64,000 bases of DNA from Rhizoctonia solani. Taxonomy: Eukaryota; Basidiomycota; Agaricomycetes; Cantharellales; Ceratobasidiaceae. The stretch covers positions 992,001 through 1,056,000 of the forward strand of contig NC_057375.1 of the NCBI RefSeq assembly GCF_016906535.1. The letters are read 5' to 3'. Positions 23,544 through 34,980 of this stretch are shown here, piece after piece (within the stretch, counting starts at the first letter, position 1; the number at the start of each line of letters is the position of its first letter). The position numbers and the translations under genes are program-made. The notes under the pieces are model-generated. The model made no database searches. It had not been told where the DNA came from and saw nothing but the letters and a program-made list of their open reading frames with translations.

Positions 23544-26500
23544 ATGGCCTATGACCCGCGACAACACGGACAACATGCTGGCCATGGACCGTCCTGTAAG
23601 TATTGCGGTGTCTGGCTGAACGAAAAATAACGAGTTTCTTGTTTTTTTTTTTTTTCAGTCCCTGCTCCTGGCTCACATATGAACCGATTTGCTGCATCGA
23701 CGGCCTCTTTTGCGACAGAAATGAGCGCGAACTCGTATGCCACTCATGGCCCGAATCTCTCGCGCGAGCCATACCCGGCCTGGACTCCTGACCGAGGAGT
23801 TCCGCTGTCGAAAGAGTACGTTGTTCGCTCCCAGTCATGTATCGAAGCTCATTTTCCGCAGAGAAATTGAAGATATATTCCTCGACCTGACGCAAAAGTT
23901 TGGGTTCCAACGGGACTCGATGCGGAATCAATTCGATTACCTGATGAACTTGCTCGACAGTCGAGCCTCCCGTATGAGCGCTGAGCAGGCCTTGACGACG
24001 GTTCATGCCGACTATATCGGTGGACAACACGCAAATTACCGAAAATGGTATTTCGCCGCCCAACTCGATCTCGACGATGCCGTCGGCAAAACACAAAACC
24101 CCGGTCTGCAGCGTCTCAAGTCTGTCGGTGGCAAGGGTCACCAGCGCACCAAGTCAGTCGCTGAAAAGTCACTCGACAGTGCCGGCCATCGATGGAGGCA
24201 GGCCATGAGCGGTATGAGTCACTATGACAGACTGCGCCAGATTGCCCTTTGGTTGCTCTGCTGGGGTGAAGGCGGCAACGTTCGGTTCACACCCGAGTGC
24301 ATGTGCTTTATTTTCAAATGTGCCGACGATTACTACCGCTCCCCCGAGTGTCAGAACAGCACCGAATCCGTCCCCGAAGGTCTATTTTTGCACACAGTCA
24401 TCAAGCCTATCTACCGTTTCCTGCGCGACCAGGGCTACGAGACCCAAGAGGGCAAGTTTGTCCGTCGCGAAAAGGACCACGAGGAAATCATCGGCTATGA
24501 CGACGTTAACCAGCTGTTCTGGTACCCCGAGGGCATTGCAAGCATCATGATGCGCGACAAGTCCCGATTGGTCGACATTCCTCCTGCAAAGCGATTCATG
24601 AAGTTCGAGCAGGTCGACTGGAAAAACTCGTTTGTCAAGACCTATTTCGAGAAACGAACGATTTTCCAACTTCTAGTTCATTTCAATCGTGTCTGGATCA
24701 TCCACTTGTCGTTTTTCTGGTACTATACCGCCTACAACTCGCCCAGCATTTACAACCAGTCTACCGGTGCACCGCCCACGGCTGCTATGCGTTGGTCCGT
24801 CACCGCGCTCGGTGGAGCCATATCCACACTCATCATGATCCTCGCCACCCTCTCCGAATTTATCTTTTTGCCCCTGAACTGGAAAAATGCCTCCCACCTT
24901 ACGATGCGACTATTCTTCTTGTTTATTGTCCTCGGACTTACTGCTGGCCCGACCGTGTATATCATCTTTTTCACTTCATCGACAACCCGTTCTTCGATCC
25001 CGCTTATCATCGGCATTGTTCAATTCTTCGTCGCCGTCACCGCTACCTTGCTCTTTAGTATCATTCCTTCCGGGCGACTTTTTGGTGATCGCGTTGGTTC
25101 AAAGTCCCGAAAGTACATGGCCTCCCAGACCTTTACGGCTTCCTACCCCACACTTTCCAAAGGCCAGCGCTCGACTTCGATCCTGCTCTGGGTCCTCGTC
25201 TTTGGTTGCAAGTTTGCCGAATCATACTTTTTCCTTACCCTCTCGTTCCGTGACCCGATCCGAGTCATGGTCGGCATGCGAGTTCAAAGGTGCGGGGAGA
25301 GGTATCTCGGAAATGCCCTGTGTTCGCATCAAGCCTCGTTCACCTTGGCCATCATGTTCGTTATGGACCTGCTCTTGTTCTTCCTCGATACATACCTTTG
25401 GTATGTCATCTGGACATCGGTCATCTCCGTCGCGCGTGCGTTTGCGCTTGGGTCGAGTATTTGGACACCTTGGAAGGAAATTTACACTCGCATGCCTAAG
25501 CGAATCTTTGCCAAGCTCCTGGCCACGGGTGATATGGAGGTCAAGTACAAACCCAAGGTATGTAGTAATTAATCTAAATTTTGATCGTTGTTAACGTTGG
25601 TCCAGGTCCTCGTTTCCCAAATCTGGAACGCGATCATCATCTCCATGTACCGCGAGCATTTGCTTTCGATAGATCATGTCCAGCAGCTCATGTACCACCA
25701 AGCCGAAGACAAGGATGGCCGCAAGACCCTCCGCGCGCCGTTGTTTTTCACCGCCCAAGGGACACGCGAATTCCTTCCTCCCGGTTCCGAAGCTGAACGC
25801 CGTATTTCGTTCTTTGCTCAGTCTCTTACTGCTTCATTCCCCGAGCCGATTTCTGTCGAATGCATGCCTACCTTTACGGTTCTCGTACCCCACTATTCCG
25901 AGAAGATTCTGCTCTCTCTGAGGGAGATTATTCGCGAGGAGGACCAAAACACGCGCGTTACGCTCCTGGAATACCTGAAACAGCTGCACCCTCTCGAATG
26001 GGACAACTTTGTTCGCGACACCAAGATCTTGGCTGAGGAAGTTGATGTGCCTACCCCTGATGAGAAGTCTGGCAAGCCCGGAAAGGCCGATGACCTTCCC
26101 TTCTACTGTATCGGATTCAAGTCGTCTTCTCCCGAGTTTACGCTCCGTACCCGTATCTGGGCCAGTCTCCGCGCGCAAACGCTTTACCGCACCATCTCCG
26201 GTTTTATGAACTACGCCAAGGCGATCAAGCTTCTCTACCGCGTCGAGAACCCAGAAATGGTCCAGGCGTTCCAGGGCGACACCGAGCGACTCGAAAAGGA
26301 ACTCGAGCGGATGGCGAGGCGCAAGTTCAAGTACTGCGTGTCCATGCAGCGCTATGCCAAATTCAACAAGGTCGAACAAGAAAACGCCGAGTTTTTGCTG
26401 CGCGCGTATCCGGACTTGCAGATTGCGTACTTGGACGAGGAGCCTGGCAAGGAAGGCAGTGAGCCTCGCGTCTTTTCGGCGCTGATCGACGGACACTCGG

Positions 26501-29092
26501 AGATTAACCCCGAGACCAAGAAACGCACGCCCAAGTTCCGCATCGAGCTCCCCGGAAATCCGATTATCGGTGACGGCAAGTCGGATAACCAGAACCACGC
26601 TGTCATCTTCCACCGCGGAGAGTACTTGCAAGTCGTCGACGCCAACCAGGACAATTATCTCGAGGAATGTATCAAGATTCGTAACCTTCTCGGTGAATTC
26701 GAAGAGTACAACATGTCTTCTCAGTCTCCGTACGGCCAAGGCGGACACAAGGAATTCGCCAAGGACCCCGTCGCGATTCTCGGTGCGCGCGAGTACATTT
26801 TCTCGGAGAACATTGGTATTTTGGGTGATATCGCTGCCGGAAAGGAACAGACGTTTGGTACCCTCTCGGCTCGTGCTCTCGCGTTCATCGGCGGCAAACT
26901 GCACTATGGTCACCCCGATTTCCTCCACGCCCTGTTCATGACGACTCGCGGCGGTGTATCCAAGGCTCAGAAAGGTCTCCACTTGAACGAGGATATTTTC
27001 GCGGGTATGACTGCGTTTGCGCGTGGCGGTCGCATCAAGCATTCGGAATACTACCAGTGCGGCAAGGGTCGTGATCAAGGTTTCGGAACTGTGCTCAACT
27101 TCCAGACCAAGCTCGGAAACGGAATGGGCGAACAGTTGTTGTCTCGCGAGTATTACCATTTGGGCACGCAGCTCCCCGTCGACAGGTTCTTGACGTTTTA
27201 TTATGGCCACGCTGGTTTCCAGATCAACAATATTTTGGTCATTTGCTCGATTCACATGTTTGTCTTTGTCTGTAAGTTGCGCGTTTTCTTGACGATCATT
27301 CGGGCTCGGGCTGATGGTGCTATGCAGTGCTCTTCCTCGGAACGATGAACAAGCAGCTCACGGTGTGCAAGTACAACTCGCAAGGTCAGATGTTGGGTGG
27401 CCAGACTGGATGTTACAACCTCGTCCCTGTGTTCGATTGGATCAGGCGTTGCATCACTTCGATTTTCTCTGCGTTCTTTATTGCGTTTTTGCCGTTGTTC
27501 TTGCAAGGTAAAGTCTACTTTAGTTTGTCCTTGCCAATTCTTTGTTACTAACAATTTTACTAGAACTTATGGACCGCGGTGCTGGACATGCAATGATGCG
27601 TCTTGGGCGTCACTTCCTCTCCCTCTCGCCAATCTTCGAAGTCTTCTCCACACAGATCTATTCCCAAGCCTTGTTGAGCAACTTGACCTTTGGTGGTGCG
27701 CGTTATATCGCTACCGGTCGTGGTTTCGCGACAACTCGTACATCGTTCAGCATCCTCTACTCGCGCTTCGCCGGACCCAGTATCTACCTCGGAATGCGTT
27801 CGCTCCTTATGCTCCTCTACGCCACCATGTCCATCTGGATTCCTCACCTGATCTACTTCTGGGTCTCGATTGTCGCCCTGTGTATCGCTCCCTTTGTGTT
27901 CAACCCCCACCAGTTCTCGTTCAGCGACTTTATCATCGATTATCGTGAATTCCTACGATGGATGTCGCGTGGTAACTCGAGGTCTCATTCGAACTCTTGG
28001 ATCGGATACTGCCGTTTGTCCCGTACTCAAATCACTGGTTACAAGAAGAAGAAACTAGGCCACCCCTCGGAGAAACTGTCGAGCGACGTTCCTCGTGCAG
28101 GTTGGCGTACTGTCCTCCTTGGCGAAATTATATTCCCTTCGGCGATGGCTACCATGCTCACAATTGCATACATGTTCGTCAAGTCGTTCCCTGATGAAAA
28201 CGGAAACGCGCCTGCTAGCCCTCTTATCCGTATTGCCGTCATATCCCTTGGCCCGGTCGTCTGGAACAGTGTTGTCCTATTGGTGCTTTTCTTCATTTCC
28301 TTGTTCATGGGCCCGATCATGAAGAACAGCTGCCCCAAGTTTGGTGCAACGATCGCGTTTATTGCGCATATGCTCAGTGTGATTGGAATGATTGGGTTCT
28401 TCGAGTTCTTGGTTAGTTGGATCGAGTACAACTTTTAGGCATATACTAACTTGTTTCACAGTGGTTCCTCGAACTTTGGGATGCCTCGCACGCAGTACTT
28501 GGCCTCATTGCGGTCATTGCGATTCAGCGCGCAGTTCACAAGATTCTAATCTCTATCTTCCTTACTCGTGAATTCAAGCACGACGAAACCAACCGAGCGT
28601 GGTGGACAGGTACCTGGTACGGTCGTGGTCTCGGCACACACGCCATGTCGCAACCTGCTCGCGAGTTTGTGGTCAAGACCGTTGAGCTGTCGTTGTGGAG
28701 TGGTGACTTTGTGCTCTGCCACTTCTTGTTGTTGATTCTGTTGCCGTTTACGTTGATTCCGTTTGTCGATACATTGCATTCTACCATGCTCTGTGAGTAC
28801 AACTACCGTTCGTTGCTGAACTTGTGCTAATTTGTTACCTTTAGTCTGGTTGCGTCCGTCCAAGCAGATTCGAGCTCCACTGTACTCGACCAAACAGAAA
28901 CGTCAGCGACGCAAGGTTGTCATCAAGTATGGCCTTGTCTATTTCCTCTCCGTTGCGATTTTCGTTGGTCTCATCGCTGGTCGTGAGTATCTTACCTCTC
29001 CTGGCAATCTGCATGTTACTAACACGTACATTTCAGCTGCTCTGTTCCGAGAATACATCCACTTTAACTGCACGTTCTGCACCGCCATCTAG
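23544..29092 (+). CDS. FKS1: 1,3-beta-D-glucan synthase catalytic subunit
   Basis: Nine exons (23544-23595, 23659-23815, 23862-25557, 25606-27271, 27328-27507, 27564-28411, 28462-28792, 28845-28982, 29037-29092) join in frame to 1707 residues. The enzyme polymerises UDP-glucose into wall beta-1,3-glucan at the plasma membrane. Order: a Gly/His/Pro-rich cytosolic N-terminus, the FKS1 domain-1 block with [14 protein letters not shown] (about 186), a first membrane cluster (about 345-600), the large cytosolic glucan synthase region (about 605-1175; landmarks [43 protein letters not shown]), then a second membrane cluster to the C-terminus. Length is slightly short for the family because the N-terminus is brief. 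The echinocandin hot-spot segments read FLTLSFRDP (about 527) and DWIRRCIT (about 1227). The whole frame is intact and appears functional. Confidence 0.97.
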
Positions 29093-29730
29093 ATCACGCT
29101 TTCCTTGTCTGTCTTAGCTCTAAACAATAATACGTATACCTAGCCGGAATAACTACTTTCTTTTTTTTGTCTGATACGTTGCAGATGTTAGTTTGTTCTG
29201 TGACTTTTTTTGCACTTCGCAAGTAGATAGTTTTTTATACATGATTTTCGTTATAACCTGGTTGAGTGATACTGGACGCCTTGAAATTCGGTGGAGGCCA
29301 TTAACTCAACCCCATCCGGTGAGACACCCACCATAGGTGTATATGGAACCGTGATATTCCGATTGGTTCATTGTTAACTCGATGGAATCCGAGAGGGTGT
29401 GAATTGTATTGAAATTATGCAAGGCAGTTCCTGCGCCAGCACATGTAATGCCCGTAGTCTCTCGCCGGTTTGACAGTCGTGAGTAGCTATGCGCGGTCTT
29501 GGCGGAGTGCTTTTCCGCCGGTTTGCTCACGTTGACCCCGTCCGAACCCGACTGACTAAGCATTTTCCTTCCATATCAAGACACCACTCCCATAAATAGC
29601 AATGATCTACCACCCGGTTCCGGCCCATCACATCAGCAGTTGCAATATCCGCGTCTGGTAGCCGCATTACGGCGGCCTTCATTGGCTCGCAGATGGCGTT
29701 CGTCCGGCCCGTACGCAGAATTTCCGAATA
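29093..29730. other. FKS1 3' region and protoglobin A promoter
   Basis: Contains a T-rich stretch after the FKS1 stop (about 29158-29240), probably its 3' UTR, and then the upstream region of the first protoglobin gene. No separate gene is seen. Confidence 0.4.
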
Positions 29731-29731
29731 G

Positions 29732-29739
29732 TATAAATA
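29732..29739 (+). promoter_or_regulatory. TATA box of protoglobin A
   Basis: TATAAATA lies 85 bp upstream of the proposed ATG. The same octamer sits exactly 85 bp upstream of the ATG of protoglobin B. Nearby CAATATCCGC (about 29643) is also shared between the two promoters. Confidence 0.65.
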
Positions 29740-29816
29740 ATTGACTGCTAGTGGAGTAAAGTTCCCCATCAACCCAGACTCATTTTACTACAAGCCTACA
29801 GCCACCTGCCCACCGA

Positions 29817-30818
29817 ATGCCTGAAATGCGCCACATTGACGCTAACCTCATCAATACCGACCTCCAAGCTCGAGTTGACTACCTTGCCAAGTTTATCGAG
29901 TTTGGTCCTGCAGATGTGGAAGCACTTCACAATGCTGCTCCGATTGTAAAGCCCTTGGCCGGTGCTGCAGTAGACGCTGTTTGTGAGCGCAAACTTGGCC
30001 CTTGAGTACCTCTGCCAAAACTGACTTTGCGGGGATAGATGAGAAGCTGTTCTCGTTTGACATCACACGTGTAACCTTCATGGCCCGAAATACCGGTTTC
30101 ACTGGGAAACTATCAGAGAAGCTCGAAGATATCAATCACGAGTCTGAGCAGATCAAGTTCCGGTAAGCTGTTTGATGCATCGATCGATCTAAGCAATAGA
30201 TCCTCATTATTTATTTATAGAAAAGATTTTCTAAAAGTATGGGTGGTCAAAGTATTCACCGCCGATTACAACGATCCCAAGGTGAGCTCGGGTCGATTTA
30301 TGATGGGTCTTGGGTAAGCTCAAGCTCATGTATGATTTCAGACTTACGAATATCTTGACCGAGTCGGTATTATGCACACCGGAAAGGCTGGGTTTAAGCA
30401 TCGCGAGAAGAAAGATCCCCTATTCGTTGATTGTAAGCAATTTTATAGCTTTATGTGTATATTGGCCTTACACAGTTACTCTCACTAGACGCTCATTGCG
30501 CAATTGTAAGTCCTAGCGGTTTGTTCGTTCCCTTTCACGTCACTAACACTGTCCTATTAGCTTCTCGGTTATGTCCAGAGCATGCTCACCTCTGCTGTCA
30601 TGGGCCGTGACGACCTCCCTCAAGGGGTAAAAACTGCGACATTACTCGCAATCAACAAGGTCATGTGGATACAGAACGATTTATTCGCTCGGCACTATAT
30701 CCCATCCTATGCTTCTAAGAAAAGCCCCAAGACACTTGGTGTTGATGAGCGAGTATGGCCGGTTGTATGCGGTGGTTTGGCAACCGCCCTAGTGTTCCTG
30801 GGATGGAATAAGTCATAA
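29817..30818 (+). CDS. Fungal protoglobin with C-terminal hydrophobic tail (A)
   Basis: Six exons (29817-29982, 30039-30162, 30221-30281, 30342-30432, 30489-30505, 30561-30818) join in frame to 238 residues. The sequence follows the protoglobin/globin-sensor pattern: LAKFIEFGPADVEALHNAAP, VYEKLFSFDITR, EQIKFRKDFLK, then DRVGIMHTG, where His129 aligns with the proximal haem ligand, FKHREKKDP, the LLGYVQSML helix and WIQNDLFARHYI. It is expected to bind haem and a gaseous ligand (O2, NO or CO). The last ~20 residues (VWPVVCGGLATALVFLGW) form one hydrophobic span, so a tail-anchored membrane protein is likely. A second in-frame ATG at 29826 matches the start of copy B better. Exon 5 is only 17 nt. 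Confidence 0.85.
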
Positions 30819-31675
30819 AGACATTCCGTACCTCCAACATATTAAAGTGTGACTGGTATCTACTGTATTATTAGTTTAATTTCATAAACAATTTATATCG
30901 GCCCCAACGATCATCGTGGCTACGATTATCCTTCGCTTGGCCACAAAGACTAATGTCTTGATGGCCACGGTTTTACAGATCAAGAGGGGACGAAGGACGA
31001 AGCATTATATGTAGACCCATATGTAAATATATGATAATGATTGTAGTAGACAAAAGTCGAGGCTAGGTTTGGTTGCCAAAAGGACGTTAAGGTAGTTTAC
31101 TGTTATATACGGATGTGTATCAATTAGCTGTAGTTAGTATTCCAACATCTATTCATCTCCAAAAAAATTTCAGAAAGGGTTTACATACCAGTTAATTGAG
31201 TGTATTCCAAGCTCGAGTGGGTATGCTATGTTTTGGTAAGAGTACAAGAAGTTTCATAGAGCTTCAAGGAAAGAAGGCACGTCGACGTATATCGTTATAT
31301 AGTAAAATGGATCGCCAACGGGCCTTGTATGTTAGGAGTTGGCCTTTTGTTCTCATATGTAGGCTACGCCGACCTGCCAATGTGTTTCCAGAAATATAAT
31401 ATTAAGCCGGCAGAAGAGGAATATCGACGATAGTAAGCAATCGTATGGGGGCGTAGCGGACTTCTTTTCCACCCGGTGACACATATTCTCACGTTCACGC
31501 CCGATTGACCAAACTAATTACTTCCACATATGTATACACCTTCCGTAAAAGTCTGGGGTCCGACTACCCGGCTCATCCCATTGAATCATTAACAACAATA
31601 TCCGCAGGTCCCGGCCGTATTGCGCCTACCTTGCTATGATCATGGGCGGTGCCGTCTACGCTCGGACACCATGCG
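30819..31675. other. Spacer between protoglobins A and B
   Basis: Contains the 3' region of gene A and the promoter of gene B. One 67-codon ORF (31196-31399) has no recognisable content. Confidence 0.4.
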
Positions 31676-31680
31676 GGTAG

Positions 31681-31688
31681 TATAAATA
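31681..31688 (+). promoter_or_regulatory. TATA box of protoglobin B
   Basis: TATAAATA at the same -85 distance from the ATG as in gene A. CAATATCCGC about 85 bp further upstream is shared as well, so the duplication carried its promoter. Confidence 0.65.
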
Positions 31689-31765
31689 AGAAGGCTCCAG
31701 TCCCGCTGGCTCCTCATCAACTTGGATTCACTTGATTACAACCTTCTGTTTATTCAATTTCTAGT

Positions 31766-32751
31766 ATGCAGCACGTCGACCCCCACCTTGTCAATACTGA
31801 CCTCCAAGCCCGAGTTGACTATCTTGCCAAATTTATTGAATTCGGTCCTGAAGACGTGGAAGCACTACATAATGCAACCCCCGTTGTGAAGCCGCTCGTT
31901 GGCGCCGCGGTTGATGCTGTTTGTAAGTAAAACTATGGGTGTACCTCTTTGGCTTTACTTATGTGGGTATGCGAGAAGATGAAAAATTGTTCTCATTTGA
32001 TATCACCCGTACAATTTTCATGACACGGCACACTGGTTTTACAGGGCAGCTTGCAGAGAAGCTTGAGGACATCAATCATAACTCGGAGCAGATCAAGTTC
32101 CGGTGAGTAGAATGTATTCTACTTAACCTCTGGAACATCTTCTTATTGTTCATTGTAGAAAGGATTTTCTCAAAGTGTGGGTCGTTAAAGTATTTACTGC
32201 CGACTACAGTGATCCAAAGGTGAGCCCAAAAGTACGCCTTCATGGAGGGCACTGACTAATGCATGATTGACGCTTCAGACTTTCGAATATCTCGACCGAG
32301 TCGGTATTATGCACACTGGGAAAGCTGGATTTAAACACCGTGAGAAGAAAGACCCTTTGTTTGTTGATTGTAAGTGAACTTTATGTGCATACACATACCA
32401 GCCTCACGTGGTTACACTCGCTAGACGCACATTGCGCTATTGTAAGCCTCTAATTATTACATTCATTATCATTCATTGTCTTATAACTTGCTATTTAAGC
32501 TCCTCGGCTATGTCCAGAGTATGCTTACTTCCGCAGTCATGGCTCGCGATGATCTCTCCGATGAAGTAAAAACCGCCACCCTGCTTGCGATCAATAAGGT
32601 CATGTGGATACAAAACGACTTGTTCGCCCGACACTATATCCCGTCTTCAGGCTCTAAAGCACCCGCCAAGACCCTTGGAGTCGACGGACGAGTATGGCCA
32701 GCAATATGTGGTGGTTTGGCAATTACGCTTGCGTACTTGTTGTGGGCGTAG
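31766..32751 (+). CDS. Fungal protoglobin with C-terminal hydrophobic tail (B)
   Basis: Exons 31766-31922, 31979-32102, 32159-32219, 32279-32369, 32425-32441 and 32500-32751 join in frame to 233 residues, and every internal exon has the same length and phase as in gene A. The protein is a close paralog: LAKFIEFGPEDVEALHNATP, VYEKLFSFDITR, RVGIMHTG (proximal His126), FKHREKKDP, WIQNDLFARHYI. The tail (VWPAICGGLAITLAYLLWA) is hydrophobic to the last residue, so tail-anchoring is likely here too. Genes A and B are in tandem, 0.95 kb apart, on the same strand, from a fairly recent duplication. Roles in NO or oxygen handling are inference from the fold. Confidence 0.85.
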
Positions 32752-33340
32752 AGTTCCCGTGGCCAGGTTTTTGGTCTTTTATTGATTTTTGATCACTTGA
32801 TCCTCGTACCTATTGTATCCTGGCTAATCTCTGCGTATAATATAATTAGTATAAGTCATTAAAATGTGTCCCTCGTGGAATTGTGAAGGAACAAAACTCA
32901 CGATGAATTCACAGGTGCAAATCTCAAATGAGCCATTTTCTTCCGGTGCTCAAAAGTTTATTGGCGTAGGTACCAGTCAATTAGGCCGAACCGTTGTTTT
33001 GATTCCTTCGCCATAGAATGTGTACTATGACAATATTCCCACAATTGGCGCTTAACAAGCAGCCCAAGCTGGGTGTGCGACCCACCATGACACACTATGA
33101 ATGTTTGAATGTATCTATCTATTGGAGCAATTATATTGTATATATCAACAAAATGGGTATACATTCACTTGAGTCACTGTAGTACAACCCTGAAAAGTGA
33201 AGGAATATGATTTTTGGGCCTACCATTGTGGCCTTTCTACTTTAGATCCAGTCTAACGTAATTTTCTATTTCTTTCGAGTCTACTGGGGTGGTAACCTTC
33301 TGCATCAAGGGACTTTTAAATACAAGTCAGTAGCGTTCCT
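32752..33340. other. Intergenic, nothing recognised
   Basis: 3' region of protoglobin B facing the 3' end of the minus-strand membrane-protein gene. No other feature seen. Confidence 0.45.
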
Positions 33341-33344
33341 GCGT

Positions 33345-34935
33345 CTATGTGTTTGAGTATACATACATTTGTGCATTGTCCCTGCATTCCTTCGCGACTG
33401 ATGAAGAGGATGATTGAGGAGACACGTATATCTGTGATGGTCTATACTCCGGATCAAAGTCGGCTGGTCCAAAATCAATCACAAAGTCTCGTAGGAATTT
33501 GACCATGTTGATTGGCTCTGCGTTTTTATTGCTGGATCGACTGTGGTATTCATCCTTGAGACGGCTCTTGAATCTCCTGGAGCTACACATTCCAAGTATA
33601 CCGAATGGTGTAATAAGTTTAGTACCTGTGCTCATGTTTTGATATTTTCATGAATATTATAGTCCCGGTTGGCGATCGTGATAATACCACTTACCAAAAA
33701 GCCCCCAAAGTAAAGGTCTTCCAAATAGAAATACGTGGATAGCTTGCAAAACAGCAAACAAACCACCGACCGAACCTACCACCTCAAGTATGGTACCAGA
33801 TCGGTAATCATCGAGATAATCACATAACTGCAGTCGGGCTGATGGATAATCAAGGTTCCGCAAGTCTTTCGGAGCTCCAAAATACATGTAGCCTGGTCTG
33901 AGCGTGACGCGTAGCTCGGCTGAGGCAGTGTTGGCGTTGGCGTTATTGAAGAGTCCCACCTCGGCTACAGAAATACATTCAAACACATGAAGCGCGCACT
34001 CACGATAAGTCTTACATATTGGGTATAATGAAATCGAGGTATAGGTCTAAGGTATGTAATTTTGAGTGTATATTAAATATTGTAAAACTTTTGTCCACTC
34101 ACGGGCTTTGAGTTTAAAACAACATCCTGTAGAATGGAGGACTTTATCAACCTTCTGCTAATCAGTTTCACCTCTGCGTCGATATGATACCCTGGGCGGA
34201 GTACCCAAGCAGGTAAGTATGCGCGTACAGGATGTGAACTTGGCGAGCTAAGGTTGGAAGGCTGCTCCAAGCCATTCGATAGCCAAATGGACGGAATATC
34301 ACGCTGCGAGTTTAGTCGGCTGTTACTCCGACTGACTTCAATGTGTATGCGGTAAAAAGGAACTATTTGATAAATGTAATCACTTTGGTTGAGTTTTTTT
34401 ACAGGTATAGTCGATCAGTTAATACTCACCCCCCACTCTTCCATCGAAAACATCGTCGTTAAGGCTCATCTGCTTGGCACTAGGGCAGATAAAAGTATCC
34501 AAAGTCCGAGAATATCCTAACTCTTTGGATGCCAGGACCGAACAGTTTCTCGAATCTTTGCCATGGCGAATGCTGAGCTTTCAAACCAGAGAAGCACACA
34601 TGCTATTGCACCTACCCAAAGTATCACCGTACATTATTTTCACAGAGATATTTGGTTCACCTTCATCATGGAAAAGATAAGCCGAGCTGCGCTCCTGTTC
34701 GAAAATAGGTTAGTCGTTATAGGATCATTTAGCTGAAAACTGGATACCATAATTATGTTGATTTCATGATTATCGGGAGTTGGGCGCGGGTCACAGGGAG
34801 CAGACGTTGCGCGGGTACTGATCTCGTTCTGGGCCTTCTGGAATGCGGTAACGGTACGGAACAGGATGAAAATTACAGCAAAAACGGCAAAGACGTTTCG
34901 AAGTAATGCATACATTCGCGTTTCTACCGGTCTAG
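33345..34935 (-). CDS. Uncharacterised integral-membrane protein (paralog 1, approximate model)
   Basis: Minus-strand coding segments read in order: an N-terminal membrane helix (MYALLRNVFAVFAVIFILFRTVTAF, about 34915), a hydrophilic region with LISRRLIKSSILQDVVLNSKPVSG (about 34100-34180), the block DYRSGTILEVVGSVGGLFAVLQ followed by FLFGRPLLWGLFG (about 33700-33830), then GTKLITPFGILGMCSSRRFKSRLK and VKFLRDFVIDFGPA (33345-33625). The last intron (about 33626-33694) is clear. The upstream start is uncertain; the first listed helix continues from an earlier exon. A paralog lies at 37.8-39.7 kb. The family is one I associate with Agaricomycetes but has no function I know. Membrane location is supported by hydrophobicity. 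Confidence 0.65.
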
Positions 34936-34980
34936 AATCAACCGAAGATCAGATAATTGTATGATGCATACGAAATCCTA

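Noticed and set aside
23443..24141. Minus-strand ORF of 232 codons at the FKS1 5' end
   Set aside because: Overlaps FKS1 exons 1-3 antisense, with no recognisable content; a shadow.
24887..25594. Plus-strand 235-codon ORF inside FKS1 exon 3 in another frame
   Set aside because: Low-complexity Ser/Pro/Leu translation out of frame with the clearly conserved glucan synthase.
25834..27255. Minus-strand ORF of 473 codons antisense to FKS1
   Set aside because: It mirrors the codon structure of the highly conserved FKS1 exon 4 and shows no domain; a shadow ORF.
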